From Alistipes sp. (lineage in GTDB: Bacteria > Bacteroidota > Bacteroidia > Bacteroidales > Rikenellaceae): a stretch of DNA of 5,222 nt. Position numbers and translations under genes: made by a program. Under the pieces are notes generated by a model. That model was not told where the DNA came from. It saw nothing but the letters and a program-made list of their open reading frames with translations, and ran no database searches. The DNA lies in assembly GCA_017629615.1 (NCBI GenBank), contig JAGBWT010000115.1, forward strand, positions 1 to 5,222, given 5' to 3'. Of this stretch, positions 1 through 5,222 are shown in pieces. Numbering within the stretch: position 1 is the first letter of the stretch; each line of letters begins with the position of its first letter.

Positions 1-930
1 AGCCACATATGCAACATCGGCATCAACCCTTGTCAAGCGTTCAACGCTACCTCTCGAAATGGAGTAGAGATAGAGATTCTTGTATCCATCACGATTGTCG
101 GTTGTGTAGATGAAACGGTCGTTGTCGATGAATCGAATCGGATTTTGAGGCTCTATCCAACGCTCGTTCTGCTCGGTGAGCAGAGTCTTGATAAACTTAC
201 CCGTCTGGGCGCAGTAGGCGTTCAGATGCATATCCTTCTGTGCGCGGTTGAGCACCTGCACATAGATAGTCTTCGAATCGGGCGACCACGAGACATTTGT
301 CAGATATCGCTCCTCGTCGAAGTCGGTTACGCTCAGGTAGACAACCCTTTGTGTCGCTACATCATAGACTCCCACCGACACTCGCTCCGATGGCTGACCA
401 TTCATAGGATACTTTATCTCCAGCAGATAATTTCCTTTCATCGAGGTAATATCCGTCAACGGATAGGTCGCAACCTTCGACTCATCTTTCTGATAGAATG
501 CCACGCGCGAATTATCGGGCGATGGGAACAATCCTCCCTCAATGCCGAACTCATTGCGCGAAACAGATTGTCCGCAAACGATATTTTTGTCGGCAAAGTC
601 GGTTATATTGTGTTTCTGACCTTCGCCATCGTACCACACCACATTATTGTCCTTTATGCTCGCCTTGTTGCGAAATGGGTTGGGCATACCGATAAGGATT
701 GGCTTGCTCGACAGCAACTTTCCTGTGCGAATGTCGTACTGCTCAATCTCTTTGCCGTTGGTGTGTTCGTAGATTGCCGAGTTCTCCTTATTGAAGCGTA
801 TGTCGTAGTTCTGCGGTACGAGGTCGCGATTGAGTATGGCATCCTCCATTGTCAGCAATCGTCGCTCCTCGGCCAGTGCGACCAACGTTGTTGCGACGAG
901 CAAGAGAAGTGTTAGCAGGAGTCGTTTCAT
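1..930 (-). CDS. Secreted S9B-family peptidase, DPP IV / prolyl tripeptidyl peptidase-like, N-terminal part (cut by left edge)
   Basis: The visible 310 residues form an uninterrupted frame from the ATG at 930 to base 1. Residues 1-20 are a classic signal peptide (KR, a run of Leu, then ALA before Glu-Glu), so the product is exported, probably to the periplasm. The rest matches the DPPIV_N beta-propeller: LTMEDAIL near 26-33, blade motifs SPDNSRVAFY (137-146) and SWSPDSKTIYV (214-224), and DGYKNLYLY (281-289). The segments RNEFGIEGG (125-133) and YPMNGQP (174-180) resemble, from memory, Porphyromonas gingivalis prolyl tripeptidyl peptidase A more than true DPP IV, which carries a Glu-Glu motif in this region. 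Such enzymes release Pro-containing di- or tripeptides from peptide N-termini. The alpha/beta-hydrolase domain with the Ser-Asp-His triad is outside the window, so activity cannot be judged here. The start lies 2 bases after the upstream kinase stop, so the two are probably co-transcribed and translationally coupled. Family call is firm; exact specificity is inferred. Confidence 0.88.
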   Translation of the reverse strand, partial: MKRLLLTLLLLVATTLVALAEERRLLTMEDAILNRDLVPQNYDIRFNKENSAIYEHTNGKEIEQYDIRTGKLLSSKPILIGMPNPFRNKASIKDNNVVWYDGEGQKHNITDFADKNIVCGQSVSRNEFGIEGGLFPSPDNSRVAFYQKDESKVATYPLTDITSMKGNYLLEIKYPMNGQPSERVSVGVYDVATQRVVYLSVTDFDEERYLTNVSWSPDSKTIYVQVLNRAQKDMHLNAYCAQTGKFIKTLLTEQNERWIEPQNPIRFIDNDRFIYTTDNRDGYKNLYLYSISRGSVERLTRVDADVAYVA

Positions 931-932
931 CG

Positions 933-1934
933 TTAGAATAGATATTTTTGGGTCTTGATACGTTCGATATATACCTCAATCTCCTTCCACGCCTCTTCAC
1001 CGAGTGTTGTGCCGACAACCTCGATAACCTTGCCGGCTGTGATTGCTCCAATCGTACCACATTGGCGCAACGATAACCCTTCGCATAGGCCATACATAAA
1101 ACCTGCTGCGTAGAAGTCGCCCGCACCTGTTGTATCGACGCGTTTGGCTGCTGCCATAATGCCGACGTGAATTACCTCGCCGTTGTACTTTATGAGCGCA
1201 CCGCGCATACCAATCTTGACGATGGCAAGTGGGGCCAACTCCGATATGTATTGCAGTGCGTTGATTGGTTCTGCCTCGCCCGAAAAGACCTTTGCTTCGT
1301 CTTCGTTGGCAAAGACTATATCGACATAGCTGCTGACGAGCTTACGCAGGAAGTCGAGGTTCTCCTCAACGACGTTGAAACTTGCAAGGTCTATGGCGAC
1401 GTGCAGACCGCACTCCTTGGCGCGACGTGCAACCGACTCGATAAGCGAGTGGTCTTGTACCAAATAGCCCTCGACATAGAGGCAATCGTAACCCTCGAAT
1501 ACGGAGTTGGAAATCTCGTCGGCCTTCATCTCCAACGCTGCGCCGAGATGCGTGAGCATTGTACGCTCGCCATCGGGCGATATGAGCGATACACATTTGC
1601 CGGAGCGATGTTCGCCACGGAAGATTACGGGTTCGATACCGAGATTTTCGAGCGCCTTCTCGAAGAAGTCGCCTGTCGTATCCTTACCGACTTTGCCGAT
1701 AAATCCGACTTTGGTGCCAAGGCGTGCCATCGCGCGGATTGTATTGTCGGCCGAGCCACCGAGCGATAACGAATAGGGTAGGCCTGCTACCGATTTCGAT
1801 ATTTCGGATTGCAAGTGGCTATCGACGAGCGACATCGAGCCTTTTGCTATATTATAGGTGCCGAGTACGGCGTCGGATTTGAGGTTTACAAGCATATCGG
1901 TCAGTGCGTTACCGATGCCAATTACTCTCTTCAT
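933..1934 (-). CDS. PfkB-family carbohydrate/nucleoside kinase, probable adenosine kinase
   Basis: This 333-residue protein is a complete ribokinase/PfkB-fold kinase, which transfers the ATP gamma-phosphate to a sugar or nucleoside hydroxyl in the cytoplasm. Visible landmarks are the N-terminal GNALTD (8-13) with the substrate-binding Asp13, the glycine-rich GGSADNT (59-65), FIGKVGKD (78-85), the NEDEA motif (210-214) associated with Mg/phosphate binding, and the second PfkB signature DTTGAGD (267-273) with catalytic Asp273. Length is normal for the family and nothing is truncated. Its sequence resembles the conserved Bacteroidales kinase usually annotated as adenosine kinase, which would place it in purine salvage (adenosine to AMP). 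Substrate is inferred: fructose, ribose or another nucleoside cannot be excluded. The ATG at 1934 starts directly at the conserved MKRVIGIGN. It lies 26 bases after pfkA and its TAA ends 2 bases before the peptidase start, so it is the middle gene of a probable operon. Confidence 0.92.
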   Translation of the reverse strand: MKRVIGIGNALTDMLVNLKSDAVLGTYNIAKGSMSLVDSHLQSEISKSVAGLPYSLSLGGSADNTIRAMARLGTKVGFIGKVGKDTTGDFFEKALENLGIEPVIFRGEHRSGKCVSLISPDGERTMLTHLGAALEMKADEISNSVFEGYDCLYVEGYLVQDHSLIESVARRAKECGLHVAIDLASFNVVEENLDFLRKLVSSYVDIVFANEDEAKVFSGEAEPINALQYISELAPLAIVKIGMRGALIKYNGEVIHVGIMAAAKRVDTTGAGDFYAAGFMYGLCEGLSLRQCGTIGAITAGKVIEVVGTTLGEEAWKEIEVYIERIKTQKYLF

Positions 1935-1960
1935 AAATTGTGTTTGGTTTTTAGTGTGGG

Positions 1961-2941
1961 TTATATTGAAAGTATCTTTACAAGTTCGATGTTGTCGCGT
2001 TTGACGCTTTTGGTGTGGCTCAACGCCTGGGTAAATGGAATGTATGCCGTTTCGCCATTCTTTACACCGACGATGATGTTGCGCTGACCTTCGCGCAGAG
2101 CCTCGATAGCCGCAGCTCCAAGTCGCGAAGCGAGTATGCGGTCGGCAGCAGTTGGTGAGCCTCCGCGTTGCAGGTGACCGAGTATCGTGACGCGAGCATC
2201 GTATTGCGGAAACTCCTGCTCGACGCGCTTGGCAAGCCCCATAGCGCCTCCGTTCGCAGGGTTCTCGGCTACGAGAACGATGGCCGAGTTCTTGCTTTTG
2301 CGGAAACCATTGTCGATAAGCACTTTGAGTTGGTCGGCCTCGGTCTCGGCTTCGGGTATAATGGCGGCTTCGGCTCCTGCCGCAATAGCACCATTGAGTG
2401 CCAAATAGCCGGCCGTGTGACCCATAACCTCGACAAAGAAGAGTCGCTCGTGCGATGTTGCCGTGTCGCGCAATTTGTCCACAGCATCGACAATCGTATT
2501 GAGTGCTGTGTCGTAGCCGATGGTGCTATCCGTTCCCGAGAGGTCGTTGTCGATAGTTCCAGGTAGGCCGACAATCGGAATATCAAACTCCTCGGCAAAG
2601 ATTCGTGCGCCCGAGATTGTGCCGTCACCACCGATAACCACAAGAGCATCGATGTTGGCCGCACGCATATTCCGATATGCCAAAGCGCGACCCTCGACCG
2701 TGCGAAATTCGTTGCATCGTGCGGTTTTGAGGATAGTACCGCCTCGTTGTATGATATTGCTGACGCTCTCGGAGTGAAAATCGACAATCTCGCCCGTTAT
2801 CAGACCCTTGTAGCCGCGCATAATGCCCTTGACGTGCCAACCGTAGTTGATGGCGGTACGCGTCACGGCTCTGATTGCGGCATTCATACCGGGGGCATCG
2901 CCTCCCGATGTGAGTATTCCTATGGTTTTTATTGTTGCCAT
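1961..2941 (-). CDS. pfkA: ATP-dependent 6-phosphofructokinase
   Basis: This is a full-length (326 aa) group-A phosphofructokinase, converting fructose 6-phosphate plus ATP to fructose 1,6-bisphosphate in the committed step of glycolysis; the family is normally a homotetramer. Motifs in order: [13 protein letters not shown] (10-22), GGTILKTAR (68-76), VIGGDGT (102-108), [20 protein letters not shown] (127-146) with catalytic Asp131, [12 protein letters not shown] (163-174), and [10 protein letters not shown] (254-263) holding the substrate-binding His256 and Arg259. Gly107 in the GGDG motif is the signature of ATP rather than pyrophosphate use. Arg24 and Arg28 match E. coli allosteric-site arginines 21 and 25, so effector control is plausible. 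One oddity is MGH at 173-175, where E. coli and most relatives have MGR. It appears to be the first gene of a unit running into the PfkB-family kinase and a secreted peptidase. The upstream region (2942-3050) holds the terminator of the preceding unit and a weak promoter candidate. Confidence 0.97.
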   Translation of the reverse strand: MATIKTIGILTSGGDAPGMNAAIRAVTRTAINYGWHVKGIMRGYKGLITGEIVDFHSESVSNIIQRGGTILKTARCNEFRTVEGRALAYRNMRAANIDALVVIGGDGTISGARIFAEEFDIPIVGLPGTIDNDLSGTDSTIGYDTALNTIVDAVDKLRDTATSHERLFFVEVMGHTAGYLALNGAIAAGAEAAIIPEAETEADQLKVLIDNGFRKSKNSAIVLVAENPANGGAMGLAKRVEQEFPQYDARVTILGHLQRGGSPTAADRILASRLGAAAIEALREGQRNIIVGVKNGETAYIPFTQALSHTKSVKRDNIELVKILSI

Positions 2942-2955
2942 ATTTGGTTGCAGTG

Positions 2956-2963
2956 CAAATATC
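2956..2963 (-). promoter_or_regulatory. Candidate Bacteroidota -7 promoter element for pfkA
   Basis: Read on the minus strand this is GATATTTG, matching five of the six fixed positions of the Bacteroidota -7 consensus TAnnTTTG. It lies 14 bases before the pfkA ATG, which would give a very short leader. No clear TTTG -33 element stands at the expected distance of about 20 bases; that spot falls in the T-tract of the preceding terminator. The location between a terminator and the next gene is what makes it plausible. The motif is short, so chance is a real alternative. Confidence 0.33.
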
Positions 2964-2975
2964 GTTCAAAGGTAC

Positions 2976-3013
2976 AAAAAAAAGAGACACGAGCGAAATC
3001 TCGATGCCTCTTT
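2976..3013 (-). terminator. Rho-independent terminator after the PspC gene
   Basis: On the minus strand the arm AAAGAGGCA pairs with TGTCTCTTT (nine pairs including one G-U). After a single bulged T the stem continues CGAG with CTCG, closing a six-base loop ATTTCG. The 3' arm runs into an uninterrupted tract of eight T (2976-2983). The hairpin begins 37 bases after the PspC stop codon. On the plus strand the hairpin is followed by only three T, so it works for leftward transcription only. It separates the PadR/head-GIN/PspC unit from the pfkA unit. Confidence 0.87.
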
Positions 3014-3050
3014 GTGATAGGTTTTGTTTCGAATAGGATATTCAACCTCT

Positions 3051-4238
3051 CTATTGGTCGATGCTTGGTGCCGTAGGGTCGGCTACGAGCATCTTGTATT
3101 CGGTCGAATCGACAACCATAGCAGGCTCTTCGGCGGCTTCGCGAATCTCCGTTACAGCCTGCTCGATAATGGCTGGATTTACAACGGTTTCGATGGTTGC
3201 TGTACTGTCGCTAAACCAATCCTTAACACACTTTACACCTGTAAAAAGTGTGCAGGCGAGTAGCAAAATCCACATAATAAAGACTACGGCAAGTGTCCAC
3301 CATTTAGGGCGACGCTCGATGATAAGCATCACGAAGAGGTAGATTGTCGAGATGAGCGGAATCAGAGCCAACGCGATAAGCATCATCATAAATATATTGC
3401 CACTATCGCCAAGTATCGAGCCAATCTCGCCGAGGTTGCCGACATTTATCAGGTCGGAGAATATGCCGAACAGACCTGCCAAAGCGACGATAATCAATCC
3501 GATAGATGTGATTGCGAGCGGAACAATGATAATGCCGACTACGATTTTGAGCATTATGAGTAGCGCTCGACCGAGGAAATGGACTACTTTGGCGAGTGTC
3601 GATTTTGCCTTCTGCTCGGTAGTTGCCGATGGGTGGTTGGCTATCGCGCTGGCGGTGCTGCGCTGGCCGTCCATTTCGAGCTTCTGACGGGCCGAAATGG
3701 CAGCCGGTACGGCAAACCACATAATCACATAGGATAGTATCAGTATCAGGAAGAGGTTTATCGAGAAGGTCGCTATTGCCGAGCCGACAAGCGGAATTAC
3801 ACCGGCAAACGAGCCGATAAGAGGCACGAACAACAATAGTCGAACTATCGAAGGGTCCATATTGAAGTAGCGGGCCAAACCTGCACATACGCCACCGAGT
3901 TTGGAGTTGCTCATATCGCGGTAGAGACGGCGTGGAATTCGAGCCTCCTTTGCCCCCTTTGGAGTGTTGTCGTCGCTGTCCGAAATCTCCTCTGCCGAGC
4001 CGAGTTGAGCGATGATATTCTCAACGAGTGGCAACGCAACGCTCTGCGACGAGTCGCTCTGGGTCGATAGTATCAATTCGGCTATGCGAGCCTCGATGTC
4101 GGCCAAAATCTCCTCTTTGTCGGGGTTGTCGGCATAGGCTGCTGCGAGTGAGTCGAGGTAGGCTTGGAGTCGGGCGTATGCTTCGTTGTCGAAGGTAAAG
4201 GCGATACCCGATATGCTGCAATTTGTGATTTCGTTCAT
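3051..4238 (-). CDS. PspC-domain multi-spanning inner-membrane protein
   Basis: This 395-residue protein has three parts. Residues 1-90 are a soluble acidic helical segment (FTFDNEAYARLQAYLDSL, then EEILADIEARIAELI), a prefix commonly seen on Bacteroidota PspC proteins. Residues 103-180 are the PspC domain: RRLYRDMSNSKLGGVCAGLA followed by RYFNMDPSIVRLLLF and a second helix ending YVIMWFAVP. Residues 220-335 add further hydrophobic helices (about 224-262, which may be one or two spans, 282-307 and 313-335), and the protein ends in a soluble acidic tail (336-395). In proteobacteria PspC is a membrane stress sensor working with PspA and PspB; no pspA or pspB is visible here, so that role cannot simply be transferred. 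The ATG at 4238 lies 3 bases after the head-GIN stop, suggesting translational coupling. An intrinsic terminator follows the gene, so it is the last gene of the unit. The domain call is strong; the function is unknown. Confidence 0.92.
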   Translation of the reverse strand: MNEITNCSISGIAFTFDNEAYARLQAYLDSLAAAYADNPDKEEILADIEARIAELILSTQSDSSQSVALPLVENIIAQLGSAEEISDSDDNTPKGAKEARIPRRLYRDMSNSKLGGVCAGLARYFNMDPSIVRLLLFVPLIGSFAGVIPLVGSAIATFSINLFLILILSYVIMWFAVPAAISARQKLEMDGQRSTASAIANHPSATTEQKAKSTLAKVVHFLGRALLIMLKIVVGIIIVPLAITSIGLIIVALAGLFGIFSDLINVGNLGEIGSILGDSGNIFMMMLIALALIPLISTIYLFVMLIIERRPKWWTLAVVFIMWILLLACTLFTGVKCVKDWFSDSTATIETVVNPAIIEQAVTEIREAAEEPAMVVDSTEYKMLVADPTAPSIDQ

Positions 4239-4241
4239 AGT

Positions 4242-5063
4242 CTATTCTTGTTTTTTGATGGAACTTGCACCCGATGCCGATTCGAGTATCAGCTGGCAGT
4301 TACCCGAATAGGTTATCGATGAGGCTGATGAAGCCGAAGCCGAGAGGTGTTCGCTGCACTCTATTTTGGCCTTCGAAGTGCCATTGGCCTCGATGTTACA
4401 ACTGCGTGCTTTGGCGGTTGCGCTCGATGCGCTATTGACCTGCAAATCGAGTTGGTCGACTTCGAAGTCGGAGGCGCGAAGCAGTGCAGCTCCGCTGATT
4501 TTGAGATTCGATTGCGCACATTTGCCCGACAGGGTGAGAGCCGAAGCACTCGAAATATCGCCCCGTAGCGAGTCGCAAACGGTCGTCAATTCGACTCGCG
4601 AAGCCCCCGAAGCGTTGATTGCAACGTGTGCGGCATTGGCCGAGAGCAAAATGCTCGAAGCGCTCGAAGCGTCGATTGTGAGTTCGCCGTCGATTGCAAG
4701 TTGCGGGTGTATGGTGACCGACGAGGCTTGCGAAGCCTTGATGGAGGTCAGTCGCTTGTTGTTGGGGATATAGACCTCTATAATATCATTGCGCGACAAC
4801 TCTTGGTTGTTCTCAACGTCGGCCAAAAAGACCCCATCCTTGACCGATAGAGCAACGTGTGGCATAGCACGGCGTGAGGTGCGAATAACAATGTTGCCAT
4901 CGGTTCGGTTCTCGACAATCAGGCGAATACGCTTTGCAATGCGTATAGAGCTAAATTGCATAGCGCTGCTTCGAGCCTCCATAATAATATCGTCGGAGGA
5001 GGCTGCAAAGCATACCGAGAAGGTGGCAATCGTAGCAAGCAGTGCGATAATATGGCGTTTCAT
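4242..5063 (-). CDS. Secreted head-GIN domain (DUF2807) repeat protein
   Basis: The 273-residue product starts with a signal peptide (MKRHIIALLATIATFSV, likely cut near CFAA at 18-21); Val before Cys18 makes a lipobox unlikely. Residues 30-110 lead into a beta-rich body with nine copies of a serine/alanine turn motif (such as SSASSI or SGASRV) from 111 to 269, mostly 17-22 residues apart. This is the pattern of the DUF2807 'putative auto-transporter adhesin, head GIN' family, predicted to form a beta-helix. Its biochemical role is unknown and the adhesin name is not evidence of adhesion. Five cysteines (163, 182, 222, 236, 256) lie in the exported part. I chose the ATG at 5063 because it begins the signal peptide and lies 10 bases after the PadR stop; the frame extends to a TTG at 5114, but that would overlap the regulator and put a polar stretch before the signal peptide. 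It lies between the PadR and PspC genes and is probably co-expressed with both. Confidence 0.87.
   Translation of the reverse strand: MKRHIIALLATIATFSVCFAASSDDIIMEARSSAMQFSSIRIAKRIRLIVENRTDGNIVIRTSRRAMPHVALSVKDGVFLADVENNQELSRNDIIEVYIPNNKRLTSIKASQASSVTIHPQLAIDGELTIDASSASSILLSANAAHVAINASGASRVELTTVCDSLRGDISSASALTLSGKCAQSNLKISGAALLRASDFEVDQLDLQVNSASSATAKARSCNIEANGTSKAKIECSEHLSASASSASSITYSGNCQLILESASGASSIKKQE
4257..4733 (-). repeat. Degenerate protein repeat of about 19 residues in the head-GIN gene
   Basis: The segment encodes residues 111-269 of the head-GIN protein. Turn motifs begin at residues 111 (SQASSV), 133 (SSASSI), 152 (SGASRV), 171 (SSASAL), 190 (SGAALL), 210 (NSASSA), 227 (NGTSKA), 245 (SSASSI) and 264 (SGASSI), giving steps of 22, 19, 19, 19, 20, 17, 18 and 19. 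At DNA level the copies mostly differ in serine codons (TCG, TCA, AGC), so this is an old protein-level repeat. An exception is a perfect 9-base tandem duplication at 4653-4670 encoding Ala-Ser-Ser twice. Confidence 0.68.
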
Positions 5064-5073
5064 AGCGCTTCGC

Positions 5074-5222
5074 TTATTGGTTTTGTTTGTTGCGGATTGA
5101 GTCGATTTGCTCAACGAGTGTAATCCAAGCCTCGTCGAGTTGAGCCAGATGACAACGACCTTCGTCAGTTAGTGCGTAGTATTTGCGCGGAGGTCCTTGT
5201 GGTGACTCCTCCCAACGGTATG
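5074..5222 (-). CDS. PadR-family transcriptional regulator, C-terminal fragment (cut by right edge)
   Basis: Only the last 48 residues and the TAA stop (5074-5076) are in the window; the start and most of the winged-helix domain lie to the right. The visible part holds the typical end of the PadR wing, YRWEESPQGPPRKYYALTDE, in which the Gly-Pro-Pro-Arg-Lys-Tyr-Tyr turn is highly characteristic. A helix follows (about LAQLDEAWITLVEQIDSIRN) of the kind used for dimerisation in short PadR proteins. PadR proteins are dimeric cytoplasmic repressors that respond to small ligands or stress. Here it lies 10 bases upstream of the head-GIN gene on the same strand, so it probably heads or belongs to the same operon and may regulate it, including itself. 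Any operator or promoter would be outside the window. The ligand is unknown. Confidence 0.85.
   Translation of the reverse strand, partial: YRWEESPQGPPRKYYALTDEGRCHLAQLDEAWITLVEQIDSIRNKQNQ

Noticed and set aside
145..915. A plus-strand open frame of 256 codons
   Set aside because: It lies wholly antisense to the S9 peptidase, whose frame has a signal peptide and recognisable propeller motifs. The antisense translation is rich in Leu, Arg, His and Cys and matches no family I know.
1167..1769. A plus-strand open frame of 200 codons
   Set aside because: It is antisense to the PfkB-family kinase, and shows no domain or credible start context. The frequent TCG/CGA trinucleotides of the real genes keep antisense frames open.
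1935..1960. Possible promoter or terminator between pfkA and the kinase gene
   Set aside because: The 26 bases hold no hairpin, no T-tract and no convincing TAnnTTTG element; it reads as a simple operon spacer.
2269..2787. Alternative minus-strand frame of 172 codons inside pfkA
   Set aside because: It is the shifted frame of a well-conserved gene; its translation is a low-complexity Ser/Arg/Pro-rich sequence with no recognisable motif.
4653..4670. Tandem 9-base repeat considered as a mobile-element or CRISPR-like repeat
   Set aside because: Only two units, in frame within a coding repeat (Ala-Ser-Ser twice), with no spacers or flanking inverted repeats.
5064..5114. TTG-initiated 17-residue extension of the head-GIN protein
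   Set aside because: It would overlap the PadR gene by 41 bases and place a polar stretch before the signal peptide. The ATG at 5063 gives a normal signal peptide and spacing.

Overview
This window looks like chromosome from a gut-type Bacteroidota (Bacteroidales, possibly close to Rikenellaceae/Alistipes; this placement is inferred from protein resemblance and gene content, not from a search). The signs are a PfkA with the Bacteroides-type sequence, a Bacteroidales-type PfkB-family kinase, an S9 peptidase resembling the Porphyromonas prolyl tripeptidyl peptidase branch, a PadR / head-GIN (DUF2807) / PspC cluster, and almost no Shine-Dalgarno sequences. All six genes lie on the minus strand, so transcription runs from right to left. 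The region is densely packed; the only gap above 30 bases is 109 bases (2942-3050).

Right half (5222 down to 3051): a probable three-gene operon. It begins with the 3' end of a PadR-family regulator cut by the window edge. After 10 bases comes a secreted head-GIN protein built from a serine/alanine repeat of about 19 residues. After 3 more bases comes a multi-spanning membrane protein with a PspC domain. A strong intrinsic terminator (2976-3013) closes this unit. A likely reading is a PadR-controlled envelope module, but the biochemical roles of the head-GIN and PspC proteins are not known from the sequence.

Left half (2941 down to 1): a second probable operon. It contains pfkA (ATP-dependent 6-phosphofructokinase), then after 26 bases a PfkB-family sugar/nucleoside kinase of the type usually annotated as adenosine kinase in Bacteroidales, then after only 2 bases a secreted S9B peptidase whose catalytic half lies beyond the left edge. 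A weak Bacteroidota-type promoter candidate sits between the terminator and pfkA.

No RNA genes, mobile elements, CRISPR arrays or phage genes are visible. Long plus-strand open frames are antisense shadows of these genes. Most of the window is ordinary housekeeping and envelope content. The points most worth a second look are the periodic head-GIN repeat, the PadR/head-GIN/PspC module without visible PspA, and an Arg-to-His change at a normally conserved active-site position of PfkA.
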